Assembly (NCBI GenBank): GCA_035937595.1
Contig: DASZHS010000005.1
Span: 186,001 to 250,000 of the forward strand
DNA length: 64,000 bases
From: Palsa-459 sp035937595
GTDB lineage: Bacteria; Actinomycetota; Acidimicrobiia; Acidimicrobiales; RAAP-2
Direction: 5' to 3'
Shown here: in pieces, positions 11,493 to 19,908 of the stretch
How positions within the stretch are numbered: the stretch's first letter is position 1
Layout: each line of letters starts with the position of its first letter
Program-made: the position numbers and the translations under genes
Notes under the pieces: generated by a model
Told to the model about the DNA's origin: nothing
Seen by the model: only the letters and a program-made list of their open reading frames with translations
Database searches by the model: none

Positions 11493-12047
11493 TCAGTCCC
11501 CTCGCCAGCAGGCGAAGACCAGCTGGGTCACCGAGAGGGCGATGTCCGCGCGCGTGACCGCGGGCCGACCGAAGGTCGCGGGCAGCCGCGCGACGTCGAC
11601 GACGAGGACCTTGTTGTCCTTGCGTGAGACCGTGGAGCCGTCCGTCGTCGCGAACGAGCCCTGCCCGACGCCTTGGATGCGCTGGGCGTCCCCGCGTGCG
11701 TGGGCGACCCCGGCCATGTAGGCCGACGTCGCTGCCAGGCTCGGCAGCTCTTGGACCCACAGCACCATCGTCGCGTTCGCGTACCGATAGGTGCACGTGT
11801 ACCGGTGGTGTGCCCACGTGGGCGTCGGTCGCGCGGTGGTCGGCAACCCGACGGACTGGCTGGCGATGGCCGCGATGGTCTCGCGGCGGCAGATCATGCG
11901 CGCCGAGACCGACGGGGTCGGGCCGTAGGTGAACCGGACCGTGCGCACCGTCGTCGTGGTCGACGACGTCGTCGCCGAGGTGCTGGTGCCGCACCCGGCG
12001 AGCGCGCCCGCGCACACGACCGCAGCGAGGAGCCGACGCTGCCACAC
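11493..12047 (-). CDS. Predicted lipoprotein of unknown function
   Basis: A 184-residue protein that I do not recognise as a named family. The N terminus is a lipoprotein signal: two arginines, a hydrophobic run, then the lipobox LAGC followed by a Thr/Ser-rich linker, so it should be anchored to the outer face of the membrane. The mature part contains four-ish short conserved-looking blocks and several Trp/Tyr residues (YTCTYRYANATMVLWVQ) in the style of small extracytoplasmic domains. The longer upstream open frame is Arg-rich shadow. GTG was chosen because the sequence TACCCT sits 6 bases upstream and the signal peptide begins at once. Confidence 0.65.
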   Translation of the reverse strand: MWQRRLLAAVVCAGALAGCGTSTSATTSSTTTTVRTVRFTYGPTPSVSARMICRRETIAAIASQSVGLPTTARPTPTWAHHRYTCTYRYANATMVLWVQELPSLAATSAYMAGVAHARGDAQRIQGVGQGSFATTDGSTVSRKDNKVLVVDVARLPATFGRPAVTRADIALSVTQLVFACWRGD

Positions 12048-12053
12048 GACCTC

Positions 12054-12059
12054 AGGGTA
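12054..12059 (-). promoter_or_regulatory. -10 element of a leaderless transcript (TACCCT)
   Basis: TACCCT on the minus strand lies 6 bases before the GTG start of the lipoprotein gene. Confidence 0.5.
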
Positions 12060-12131
12060 TCGAGCGGCCGGCACGCGCTCCGCCGGCGGTGCGAGCGACC
12101 GTCGTCGCACGGGCGACGTCCGGGCCGGTCG

Positions 12132-12137
12132 TAACCT
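12132..12137 (+). promoter_or_regulatory. -10 element of a leaderless transcript (TAACCT)
   Basis: TAACCT lies 8 bases before the ATG chosen for the CopC-CopD gene. The divergent lipoprotein promoter is about 75 bases away. Confidence 0.5.
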
Positions 12138-12145
12138 CGCCGGGC

Positions 12146-13864
12146 ATGTCGCCAGGCCGCACGGCGCACACCGGCGTGGCGGTGCGGCGTCTCGCGGCGG
12201 TCGCCGGCGCGGCGCTCGTCGTCGTCGCGACGTGGGCGGCGCCCGCGAGCGCGCACGCCCAGCTGCTCTCCACGACGCCCGTCGCCGGCTCGGTCGTCCA
12301 GCACTCGCCGCCACAGGTGGTGCTGCGGTTCGGGGAGCCCGTCGAGATCGACTTCGGCTCGATCCGTGTGTACGACGCCGCCGGCGCGCGCGTGGACCTC
12401 GGCGGGACCCACTACGCGAGCCACGACGACAGCGCCGTCGCGCTCCCCCTCCCGCACCTCGCCGACGGGGCCTACGTCGTCGCCTGGCGCGTGATCTCGG
12501 CGGACTCCCACCCGGTCCACGGTGCCTTCATCTTCTCGGTGGGGACGTCCAAGGGCCTCCCGAGGGCGAGCACGCTCGCGACGGCGCTCGCGAACGCCGG
12601 CGGCAGCACGACGGTCGGCGTCGCGTACTGGCTCGTGCGGCTCGCCGCCTTCGCCGGGTTGCTCTGCCTCGTCGGCATCGCCGCGATCACGCTCGCCGCG
12701 GCCGCGCCAGCGCTGTCGAGCCGACGGATCCGGCGATGGCTCTGGGCGTCGTTCGGCCTCCTCGCCGTCATGACGATCGCGGGCGTCGCGATCCAGGGCC
12801 CCTACGCGGCGGCGCTCCCGCTCACCGACGCCCTCCGGCCGTCGCTCTTGCGCGAGGTCCTGGCGACGAGGTTCGGTCGCGTCGAGGCGCTCCGAGCGCT
12901 GCTCCTCGCGATCGCCGCGCCCCTGCTCGTGTGGCTGACCTCCAGACGGCGCGCCGCGTCGCCCGCCCCGCTCGGCGTGGCCGCCTGCGCGGTCGTCGGC
13001 GCGGGGCTGCTCGTTACCCCCGGGCTCGCCGGTCACGCGACGACGGGCTCGGCGATCGCGGCGGGCTTCGTCCTCGACCTCGCGCACCTCGCCGCGGCGT
13101 CGCTGTGGCTCGGCGGTCTCGTCGTGCTCGCGTGCCTCCTCGTCGGCGGCGCGACGGACCTCGGCGCGATCGACCTGGTGCGCAGCGCGCGGCGGATCTC
13201 GACGATCGCGCTCGGTGCGGTCGTCGTGGTCGTCGTCTCCGGGACCCTGCAGGCGGTCCGCCAGGTGGGCAGCCTCGACGCGCTCACGGGGACCACCTAC
13301 GGGCGCCTGCTCCTCGTCAAGGTCGCCGTCGTGGTGGTGCTCATCGCCCTCGGCGCGCTGAGCCGCGCCTTGCTCCGGCGACCGGTGGGTGCGGCGACGG
13401 GCGACCCGGCGCCCGACGCGCCGCCACGTCGGGTCGGGCTCGTCCGGTCGATCGTCGCCGAGCTCCTCGTCGCGGCGGCGGTCCTCGGCGTCACCGCGGC
13501 GCTGGTGAACGCGCCGCCGGCGCGCGAGCAGCTCGCGCTGCCCTACACCCAGAGCTTCACGACGCTCGGCGTGCAGGTGAACGTCATCCTCTCGCCGGCG
13601 GTCGCGGGGGTCCGCAACACCCTGCACGTCTACGTCCTCTCGCCGTCGGGAACCCCGAAGGCGATCCCCGAGGTCGACGCGACGCTGTCGTACCCGGCGG
13701 ACCAGCTCGGCCCGCTCGACGTCCCGCTCACGATCGCCGGCATCGGCCACTACCGCAGTCGCGACGTGACGTTCCTCGCGGCCGGCACCTGGGTGCTCAC
13801 CGTCACGGTCCGAACGACCCCGATCGACGAGCAGGTCACGCCGTTGCAGGTGCCCGTGCGCTGA
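12146..13864 (+). CDS. CopC-CopD fusion, copper binding and transport protein
   Basis: A 572-residue protein. After a signal peptide ending near PASA, the mature N terminus begins with His (HAQLLSTTPVAGS), the conserved copper ligand of CopC; residues about 35-130 form the CopC beta-barrel (VVLRFGEPVEIDFG, then SADSHPVHGAF). Residues about 160-450 contain around eight membrane helices of the CopD type. An extracytoplasmic tail follows. Such proteins bind copper outside the membrane and move it inward, serving copper acquisition or tolerance. Start ATG was chosen over an upstream in-frame ATG because of the hexamer TAACCT 8 bases before it and because it begins just before the signal peptide. 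A YcnI gene follows. Confidence 0.88.
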   Translation: MSPGRTAHTGVAVRRLAAVAGAALVVVATWAAPASAHAQLLSTTPVAGSVVQHSPPQVVLRFGEPVEIDFGSIRVYDAAGARVDLGGTHYASHDDSAVALPLPHLADGAYVVAWRVISADSHPVHGAFIFSVGTSKGLPRASTLATALANAGGSTTVGVAYWLVRLAAFAGLLCLVGIAAITLAAAAPALSSRRIRRWLWASFGLLAVMTIAGVAIQGPYAAALPLTDALRPSLLREVLATRFGRVEALRALLLAIAAPLLVWLTSRRRAASPAPLGVAACAVVGAGLLVTPGLAGHATTGSAIAAGFVLDLAHLAAASLWLGGLVVLACLLVGGATDLGAIDLVRSARRISTIALGAVVVVVVSGTLQAVRQVGSLDALTGTTYGRLLLVKVAVVVVLIALGALSRALLRRPVGAATGDPAPDAPPRRVGLVRSIVAELLVAAAVLGVTAALVNAPPAREQLALPYTQSFTTLGVQVNVILSPAVAGVRNTLHVYVLSPSGTPKAIPEVDATLSYPADQLGPLDVPLTIAGIGHYRSRDVTFLAAGTWVLTVTVRTTPIDEQVTPLQVPVR

Positions 13865-13904
13865 CCTACGGTGCCCGCTCGTCCGCCCGGCGCGAGAGGC
13901 ACGC

Positions 13905-14573
13905 ATGCAGCGAGGAGCACGTGGTCGGTCGGCGCCCTGGGTCGCGGGCGTGGCCGTGGTGCTCGCCGTCGTCGCGGTGCCGGGCATCGCGGGCGCGCAC
14001 GTCACGCTGCACCCGGGCCAGCTCCCTGCCGGCGCGACCGACGTCGAGCTCGTGTTCCGCTGCCCGAACGAGCGCAGCGACGCCACGGTCGTGGAGCTGC
14101 GCGTCTTCCTCCCCGTCGCCACGCCGCTGCTCGGCGTCCTCACCGACCCGCCGCCGGGCTGGACCGCGCGCGCCAGGACGACGACCCTGCCGCACCCCGT
14201 GACGACCGACGACGGCGTGGTCAGCGCCGCGGTGACCGAGGTCGAGTGGCGCGCGACGAGCGGCGGCACGCCGCCGGGCCAGTACGAGGACTTCCCGATC
14301 GCCGTCGGCGCGCTGCCCAACGTCACGGGCACGCTCGTGTTCAAGGCGTTGCAGACCTACTCGAACGGCGACGTCGCGGCCTGGATCCAGGTCGCCGACG
14401 CGCTCGACAAGAACCCGCCGATGCCCGCACCCGTCCTCACCCTGACCGCGTCGCCGGCGTCGGCCCCGGCGTCGCCCTCGTCGACGTCGACCATGGAGAT
14501 CGCCGCGCTCGCCGTCGCGATCGCCGCGCTGCTCGGCGTCGGCGTGCTGGCCGTCGTGCGCCGACGCCGCTGA
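13905..14573 (+). CDS. YcnI-like (DUF1775) copper-binding exported protein
   Basis: A 222-residue protein with a signal peptide ending at AGA, so that the mature protein starts with His (HVTLHPGQLPAG). This N-terminal His together with a conserved tryptophan (AAWIQV) forms the copper-binding site known for DUF1775 proteins. The domain ends near residue 165, followed by an Ala/Ser/Pro linker and a C-terminal membrane helix with an RRRR stop-transfer end, so the domain is displayed outside the cell. GAGAGG lies just before the ATG. Together with the preceding CopC-CopD gene it forms a typical copper-chaperone pair. Confidence 0.88.
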   Translation: MQRGARGRSAPWVAGVAVVLAVVAVPGIAGAHVTLHPGQLPAGATDVELVFRCPNERSDATVVELRVFLPVATPLLGVLTDPPPGWTARARTTTLPHPVTTDDGVVSAAVTEVEWRATSGGTPPGQYEDFPIAVGALPNVTGTLVFKALQTYSNGDVAAWIQVADALDKNPPMPAPVLTLTASPASAPASPSSTSTMEIAALAVAIAALLGVGVLAVVRRRR

Positions 14574-14605
14574 GCCCGTGCGTCGGGGCGCGCAGGGCCC
14601 TTTGG

Positions 14606-14611
14606 TAGCGT
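14606..14611 (+). promoter_or_regulatory. Promoter -10 element (TAGCGT) for tRNA-Thr
   Basis: TAGCGT lies 10 bases before the tRNA 5' end, a suitable distance for a primary transcript with a short leader. Confidence 0.4.
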
Positions 14612-14621
14612 GCACCCTCGC

Positions 14622-14696
14622 GCCTGGGTAGCTCAGTGGTAGAGCAACGCACTCGTAATGCGTAGGTCATGGGTTCAAGTCCCATCCCAGGCTCCA
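14622..14696 (+). tRNA. tRNA-Thr (anticodon CGU)
   Basis: A complete cloverleaf: 7-bp acceptor stem GCCTGGG/CCCAGGC, D arm with AGTGGTAGA, anticodon loop CTCGTAA (anticodon CGT in DNA), and T loop TTCAAGT. The discriminator is T and the CCA end is encoded. It reads codon ACG, common in such GC-rich genomes. Confidence 0.97.
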
Positions 14697-14760
14697 TCAC
14701 GTGCACCAGGTGGGGTTCGCACCAAGGAGCGGGCGGAGGAGCGGTGACGGGAACCGAGCG

Positions 14761-15594
14761 ATGACCGAGCAGGTGCTGGCGGGTCGCGTGGCGCTCGTCA
14801 CCGGCGCGAGCCGTGGCATCGGGGCCGCGATCGCCGAGCGGTTCGCCCGCGCAGGGGCCACCGTCGTCGTCTCGGCGCGGACGGTGGACCCGTCCACGAG
14901 CCCGTTCGAGGGCACGATCAACGAGACGACCGCACGGATCCAGGCGGCAGGTGGCACCGCGATCGCGATCCCCGCGGACCTCTCCAAGCCGGAGGACCGC
15001 GAACGGCTCGTCGCCGAGGCCGTCTCGCGGGTGGGTCCGGTCGACGTGCTCGTGAACAACGCGGCCGTCACCTACTTCGTCCCCGTCGCGGGCTTTGCCC
15101 CCAAGCGCCTCCAGCTCATGCTCGACGTGCAGGTGGTCGCCCCGCTGCACCTCGCCCAGCTGGTGCTCCCGGGCATGACGACACAGGGCCGGGGCTGGAT
15201 CCTCAACGTGTCCTCCGGCGCCGCCCGGCACCCGGAGGCCTCGGCGGTCACGGCGGGTCGCGCCGTCGGCGGCACGGTCTACGGGATGTGCAAGGCCGCG
15301 CTCGAGCGGTTCACGACGGGCCTCGCGGCCGAGGTCTACCCGCAGCACGTCGCGGTGAACGCGCTCTCGCCGAACCGCGTCGTCCCGACCCCCGGGACGC
15401 TGTTCCACCACCTCGTTCGCCCCGAGGACCCCGACCAGGTCGTGGAGCCGCCGTCAGTGATGGCGGAGGCGGCGCTCGCCCTGTGCAGCGTCGAGCCCAC
15501 GTCGCGAACCGGGCGCGTCACCTACAGCCAGGACCTCCTCGACGAGCTCGGCATCGCCGTCGCGGACGGCGCCGACGCCGGGTCGCGGCCGTGA
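14761..15594 (+). CDS. Short-chain dehydrogenase/reductase
   Basis: A 277-residue NAD(P)-dependent oxidoreductase. The cofactor loop is TGASRGIGAAIA near residue 15, followed by LVNNAAVTYF; the catalytic serine is in LNVSSGAARH and the YxxxK pair in YGMCKAALERF. The chain is about 30 residues longer than the SDR core, with a C-terminal extension as in acyl-CoA/steroid-type SDRs. It is the first gene of a seven-gene operon in which nearly every junction overlaps by 4 bases, so a role in acyl-CoA or terpenoid/steroid side-chain breakdown is likely. The substrate is unknown. Confidence 0.85.
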   Translation: MTEQVLAGRVALVTGASRGIGAAIAERFARAGATVVVSARTVDPSTSPFEGTINETTARIQAAGGTAIAIPADLSKPEDRERLVAEAVSRVGPVDVLVNNAAVTYFVPVAGFAPKRLQLMLDVQVVAPLHLAQLVLPGMTTQGRGWILNVSSGAARHPEASAVTAGRAVGGTVYGMCKAALERFTTGLAAEVYPQHVAVNALSPNRVVPTPGTLFHHLVRPEDPDQVVEPPSVMAEAALALCSVEPTSRTGRVTYSQDLLDELGIAVADGADAGSRP

Positions 15595-16025
15595 GCGGGG
15601 GCGCAGCGGACCGACCGGCGAAGTTCGAGCCGGAGCCGACGCCGGAGACGGCGCCGTACTGGGAGGGCACCGCGCGGGGCGAGCTGCGGATCCAGCGGTG
15701 CCAGCCGTGCCGCCACGCGTTCTTCTACCCGCGGACGAGCTGCCCGCGCTGCGGCTCGACCAACGTCGCCTGGGAGCGCGCCTCGGGCCGCGGGCGGCTG
15801 CACACCTACGTGATCAGCCACCGCGCCGCGCCGGGGTTCGAGGACCAGGTGCCCTACGCCATCGCCGTCGTCGAGCTGGCGGAGGGGCCGCGGATGATGT
15901 CGAACGTGGTCGGCGTCGCGAACACGCCGGGGGCCCTCGTCCTCGACATGGACCTCGAGGTCGGCTTCGAGCGCCGTGGCGCCGTCTCGGTCCCGGTGTT
16001 CCGTCCGGTGGAGGGCCGGCGGTGA
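15591..16025 (+). CDS. DUF35 OB-fold protein with rubredoxin-like zinc ribbon
   Basis: A 144-residue protein. The N-terminal helix (APYWEGTARGELRIQRC) leads into a zinc ribbon with cysteine pairs CQPC and CPRC, followed by an OB-fold (LHTYVISHRAAPGF, then PYAIAVVELAEGPRM). These are the two parts of the DUF35 family. Such proteins form complexes with thiolase-fold partners, for example the Ltp2 aldolase with the DUF35 domain of ChsH2 in cholesterol side-chain degradation. The next gene is a thiolase-fold protein whose start overlaps this stop by 4 bases, so a complex of the two is expected. Confidence 0.9.
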   Translation: MSGGAADRPAKFEPEPTPETAPYWEGTARGELRIQRCQPCRHAFFYPRTSCPRCGSTNVAWERASGRGRLHTYVISHRAAPGFEDQVPYAIAVVELAEGPRMMSNVVGVANTPGALVLDMDLEVGFERRGAVSVPVFRPVEGRR

Positions 16026-17182
16026 GCGTGCGCGCGACCACGTGCATCGTCGGCGCGGCGGAGACCGAGCGGATCGGCGTCGTGCCGGAGCTGTCGTCGC
16101 TCGAGCTGCACGCCGACGGGGCGCGCCGCGCCCTCGCCGACGCGGGTCTCACGATGCGCGACGTCGACGGCGTGGCCGCCGCCGGCCAGTCACCGATCGC
16201 CGTCGCGCACTACCTGGGGATCACCCCCACCTACGTCGACGCGACGGGGGTCGGCGGGTGCTCGTTCCTCCTCCACGTCCGACACGCCGCCGCGGCGATC
16301 ACGGCCGGACTCTGCGAGGTCGTGCTCATCACCCACGGGGAGTCGGGGCGGTCGCGGGTCGGCGCCGGACCGAGGGTCATGGACGCCGCCTCGCCCCAGG
16401 GCCAGTTCGAGGCGCCCTACGGGCCGACCGGCCCGCCCACGCTGTTCCCGATCGGCGTGCTGCGCTTCATGCACGAGACGGGGCTCACCCACGAGCAGCT
16501 CGCGTCGGTCGCCGTCGCCCAGCGCCGCTGGTCGGCGAGCGTCCCCCGCGCGATGTACCGCGACGAGATCACCGTCGACGACGTCCTCGCCTCGAAGATG
16601 GTCGCCTACCCGATGCACCTGCTCGAGTGCTGCCTCGTGACCGACGGCGGCGGCGCGCTCGTCGTCACCTCCGCGGTACGCGCCGCGGCGATGCCGGGGC
16701 CGAAGCCCCCCGTGTACGTGCTCGGGACGGGGGAGGCCGCCGAGACCCCGCTCGTGTCCATGATGGAGGACTTCACGAGGTCCAAGGCGTTCGCGCTGTC
16801 GTCCGCGGCCGCGTTCCGCGAGTCCGGGCTCTCCACCAGCGACGTCGACCACCTCATGGTCTACGACGCCTTCGCGCACCTGCCGCTCTACGGGCTCGAG
16901 GACCTCGGCTTCGTCGGGCGCGGCGAGGCCGGGGCGTTCGTCGCCGACGGGCACACCTCCCCGGGCGGACGCCTCCCCATGAACACCAACGGCGGCGGGC
17001 TGTCCTACACGCACACCGGCATGTACGGCATGTTCTTGGTGCAAGAGTCGGTCCGCCAGCTGCGTGGCGAGGCCGCCGCCCAGGTCGACGGCGTCGAGGT
17101 GAGCCTCGCCCAGGGCGTGGGCGGCATGTTCATGGCGGCCGGGACGCTCGTGCTCGGCACGGCCGCGGCGGCCGGGCGGTGA
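16022..17182 (+). CDS. Thiolase-fold lipid-transfer protein (SCPx/Ltp-like)
   Basis: A 386-residue thiolase-superfamily protein. Recognisable blocks are VGAAETERIG at the N terminus, the GGCSFLLHVRHAAAAI helix and, near the C terminus, NTNGGGLSYTHTGMYG. The usual thiolase GHPxGxSG box is not present in that form, as in the SCPx/Ltp subgroup whose members can be thiolases or retro-aldolases. It overlaps an upstream DUF35 gene by 4 bases; Ltp-DUF35 pairs are established in steroid catabolism. Start GTG was set by this overlap. The reaction (thiolytic or retro-aldol cleavage of a beta-keto- or beta-hydroxyacyl-CoA) is inferred. Confidence 0.82.
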   Translation: MSVRATTCIVGAAETERIGVVPELSSLELHADGARRALADAGLTMRDVDGVAAAGQSPIAVAHYLGITPTYVDATGVGGCSFLLHVRHAAAAITAGLCEVVLITHGESGRSRVGAGPRVMDAASPQGQFEAPYGPTGPPTLFPIGVLRFMHETGLTHEQLASVAVAQRRWSASVPRAMYRDEITVDDVLASKMVAYPMHLLECCLVTDGGGALVVTSAVRAAAMPGPKPPVYVLGTGEAAETPLVSMMEDFTRSKAFALSSAAAFRESGLSTSDVDHLMVYDAFAHLPLYGLEDLGFVGRGEAGAFVADGHTSPGGRLPMNTNGGGLSYTHTGMYGMFLVQESVRQLRGEAAAQVDGVEVSLAQGVGGMFMAAGTLVLGTAAAAGR

Positions 17183-17211
17183 CGACGCGCGCGAGCGAGG
17201 ATGGGGGGCGC

Positions 17212-18447
17212 ATGCAGATCGATCTCGGACCCGAGTACACGGCGTTCCGTCACGAGATCCGCACGTGGCTCGAGGCGCACGTCCCCGAGGGCCTGCGCGA
17301 GCTCGCCGACTGGGGCGGGCCGATGTTCGCGGGCGGCCGCCGCGGGACGCGGCTCGCCCGGGCGATGGCCAACCCCCGCTACGCCGAGTGGACCGAGCGG
17401 CTCCTCGACGCGAACCTGCTGTGCCCGCAGTGGCCCGAGGCGGTCGGGGGCCGCGGCTGGAACGCCGTGCGCTTCGCCGTGTTCAGCGAGGAGCTGCGTC
17501 GCCTCGGCGTGCCGCTGGTGCGCCGAGGGATGGGCGAGTCGCTCGTCGGGCCGGCGATCATCGCGCACGGCACCGACGCCCAGCGCGCGCACTTCCTGCC
17601 GCGCATCGTCTCGGGGGAGGACGTCTACTGCCAGGGCTACTCGGAGCCCAGCCACGGCTCGGACCTCGCGGGCGTCGAGACGAGGGGGATCGTCGACGGT
17701 GACGAGGTCGTGATCACCGGCCAGAAGTGCTGGACCTCCGGGGCGCACCACGCGAACATGATGTTCGTCCTGTGCCGGACGGACCCCTCGGCGCCCAAGC
17801 ACCGCGGCCTGTCCTACGTCCTCGTCCCGTTCTCCGCGGCCAACGGCGTGACCGTGCAGCCCGTCCGCCAGCTGTCCGGGGCCGCCGAGTTCTGCGACGA
17901 CTTCCTCGACGGCGCGCGCGCCCCGCTGTTCAACGTCATCGGCGGGATCAACAACGGCTGGCTGCCCGCGATGACGACGCTCGGCCACGAGCGCGGCGGC
18001 AACGCGACGACCGCGCACCTCGGCTTCGAGCAGGAGCTCAACGAGCTCATCGCGCTCGCGCGGTCCAACGGCGCCGCGCGCGATCCCCTGGTGCGCCAGC
18101 GCCTGATGTGGTGCTACACCCAGGTCCAGCTGATGCGGTACGCCGGGCTGCGGACGCTCGCCTCGCTCGTGGAGGGCCGCGAGCCGGGGCCGGAGGCCTC
18201 CGGGGCCAAGCTCCGCTGGAGCGAGTACCACCGCGCCTTCGGGGAGCTCGCGATGGACGTGGTCGGCGCCGACGCCATGCTGCGTCCCGACGGGGAGGGC
18301 TACGCGACGACCGAGTGGCAGGACACCTTCCTCGCGAGCCGCGCCGGGACGATCTACTCGGGGACGAGCGAGATCCAGCGCAACATCGTCGGCGAGCGCG
18401 CGCTCGGCCTCCCGCGCGAGCCGAGGGTCGAGGCAGTCACCGCGTGA
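17212..18447 (+). CDS. Acyl-CoA dehydrogenase family protein (FadE type)
   Basis: A 411-residue FAD-dependent acyl-CoA dehydrogenase-fold protein. Conserved blocks are CQGYSEPSHGSDLA (substrate/FAD loop), ITGQKCWTSGAHHAN and IYSGTSEIQRNIVGER near the C terminus. The catalytic base of the classical enzymes, a Glu just before GTSxIQ, is Ser383 here; several actinobacterial FadE proteins with this change use a base elsewhere or work as heteromers. The ATG was chosen because a G-rich Shine-Dalgarno (GAGGATGGGGGG) precedes it; a GTG overlapping the thiolase stop is possible and would add 11 residues. It belongs to the acyl-CoA catabolic operon. Confidence 0.88.
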   Translation: MQIDLGPEYTAFRHEIRTWLEAHVPEGLRELADWGGPMFAGGRRGTRLARAMANPRYAEWTERLLDANLLCPQWPEAVGGRGWNAVRFAVFSEELRRLGVPLVRRGMGESLVGPAIIAHGTDAQRAHFLPRIVSGEDVYCQGYSEPSHGSDLAGVETRGIVDGDEVVITGQKCWTSGAHHANMMFVLCRTDPSAPKHRGLSYVLVPFSAANGVTVQPVRQLSGAAEFCDDFLDGARAPLFNVIGGINNGWLPAMTTLGHERGGNATTAHLGFEQELNELIALARSNGAARDPLVRQRLMWCYTQVQLMRYAGLRTLASLVEGREPGPEASGAKLRWSEYHRAFGELAMDVVGADAMLRPDGEGYATTEWQDTFLASRAGTIYSGTSEIQRNIVGERALGLPREPRVEAVTA

Positions 18448-19382
18448 GCCGGCTCTGCGAGGGCCGCGTCGTCATCGTCACCGGCGCGGGCCGCGGCATC
18501 GGCCGGGGCCACGCCATCGAGCTCGCCCGCCAGGGCGCGAGGGTGGTCGTGAACGACCTCGGCGCGGCGGTCGACGGCACCGGCGGCTCGCCCGGCCCCG
18601 CGGACGAGGTGGTCGAGGAGATCCGCGCCTTCGGCGGCGAGGCGATCGCCAACGGCGAGGACGTCTCGGACTTCGAGGGGGCGGGCCGGCTCGTCCACGC
18701 AGCGATCGACGGGTTCGGCGGCCTCGACGTGCTCGTCAACAACGCGGGCATCCTGCGGGACCGGATGCTCGTCAACATGACCATCGAGGAGTGGGACGCG
18801 GTCATCAAGGTCCACCTCCGCGGGACGTTCGCCCCGACGCGCTGGGCGGCGTCGTACTGGCGCGACCGTGCCAAGGCCGGGGAGCGCAACGACGCGAGGG
18901 TGATCAACACGAGCTCGTCGTCCGGCATCTACGGCAACGTCGGCCAGACGAACTACGGCGCGGCCAAGGCGGGCATCGCCGCGTTCACCATCATCGCGTC
19001 GATGGAGCTCGCCCGCTACGGCGTGACGGTGAACGCCCTCGCGCCGGGGGCGAGGACCCGGATGACCGAGGCGCTGATCGCCGCGCGCGGCGGGGACGAC
19101 AGCGGGGCGGTCGGCTTCGACCCGCGCTCGCCCGACAACGTCGCGCCGATCGTCGCGTGGCTCGCGAGCACCGAGTCCGCCGGCATCACCGGGCGGGTCT
19201 TCAACGTCGCCGGCGGCCGCCTCAGCGTGGCGGAGGGCTGGCACGCCGGCCCTGCCGTCGATCACGGCGCGCGCTGGGACCCAGAGACGCTCGGCCCGGT
19301 CGTCGCCGAGCTCGTGGCGGCCGCGCCGGCGAACGCGGCGATGTCCGGCCAGATCCCCGAGCCACCGGCGACCCCGACGTGA
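18444..19382 (+). CDS. Short-chain dehydrogenase (multifunctional-enzyme-2 type 3-hydroxyacyl-CoA dehydrogenase-like)
   Basis: A 312-residue SDR. The cofactor loop is TGAGRGIGRGHAIE, followed by VVNDLGAAVDGTGGS, a segment typical of peroxisomal MFE-2 (R)-3-hydroxyacyl-CoA dehydrogenases. LVNNAGILRDRM, the serine block INTSSSSGIYGN and the YGAAKAGI pair complete the active site. This relative suggests oxidation of 3-hydroxyacyl-CoA, which fits between the dehydrogenase gene before it and the two MaoC hydratase genes after it. The GTG start overlaps the preceding stop by 4 bases. Confidence 0.88.
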   Translation: MSRLCEGRVVIVTGAGRGIGRGHAIELARQGARVVVNDLGAAVDGTGGSPGPADEVVEEIRAFGGEAIANGEDVSDFEGAGRLVHAAIDGFGGLDVLVNNAGILRDRMLVNMTIEEWDAVIKVHLRGTFAPTRWAASYWRDRAKAGERNDARVINTSSSSGIYGNVGQTNYGAAKAGIAAFTIIASMELARYGVTVNALAPGARTRMTEALIAARGGDDSGAVGFDPRSPDNVAPIVAWLASTESAGITGRVFNVAGGRLSVAEGWHAGPAVDHGARWDPETLGPVVAELVAAAPANAAMSGQIPEPPATPT

Positions 19383-19416
19383 CGACGCCCACCACGGCGC
19401 GCCCGGGGACCCGGCG

Positions 19417-19908
19417 ATGACCGCGTCGCGGTTCCCCGTCGAGGCGGGCCACGTGATGACGTTCGCCCGCGCGATCGGCGATCCCAACCCCGTCTACGTC
19501 GACCCGGACGCCGCGGCGCGCACCGAGGTGGGCGGGCTCATCGCGCCGCCCACGTTCGTCCAGGCGAGCGCCCAGTACGACCCCGACTACCCGCTTCGTC
19601 CGCACCCGGGCGTCGCGTGGTTCGGCTCCGGTCGCACCGAGAGCGGACGGGCCCCGGGGGAGGGGTCGGGCGGCTCGGGCGGCACCGGGCTGCACGCCGA
19701 GCAGCACTACGAGTACCACCGCCCGGTCCGCCCGGGCGAGGTCCTCACGCTCTCGGTGCGCGAGGGCGCGTCGTGGGAGAAGCAGGGCCGGCGCGGCGGG
19801 CGCCTGCAGTTCCGAGAGATGATCACCGAGTACCGCGGCGAGGACGGCGCACTCGTGGTCGTCGCGCGCTCGGTGGGCGTGCGCACCGAGAGCGTGGTGT
19901 CGTCGTGA
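19417..19908 (+). CDS. MaoC-like (FAS1-type) dehydratase subunit
   Basis: A 163-residue hot-dog fold protein. The N terminus (VMTFARAIGDPNPVYVD) and the block LIAPPTFVQ match the FAS1-like dehydratase N-terminal domain found in HadA/HadC-type subunits. The HYEYHRPVRPGEVL segment is the second conserved block. In mycobacteria such subunits pair with a MaoC catalytic subunit; here the next gene encodes exactly that and overlaps by 4 bases. The pair probably hydrates an enoyl-CoA within the operon's pathway. A GTG overlapping the SDR stop is an alternative start, but would be out of keeping with the conserved N terminus. Confidence 0.82.
   Translation: MTASRFPVEAGHVMTFARAIGDPNPVYVDPDAAARTEVGGLIAPPTFVQASAQYDPDYPLRPHPGVAWFGSGRTESGRAPGEGSGGSGGTGLHAEQHYEYHRPVRPGEVLTLSVREGASWEKQGRRGGRLQFREMITEYRGEDGALVVVARSVGVRTESVVSS

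Noticed and set aside
11493..12314. Longer start for the lipoprotein gene
   Set aside because: The extra 89 residues are Arg/Pro-rich and lie opposite the CopC signal peptide; the lipoprotein signal begins at the chosen GTG.
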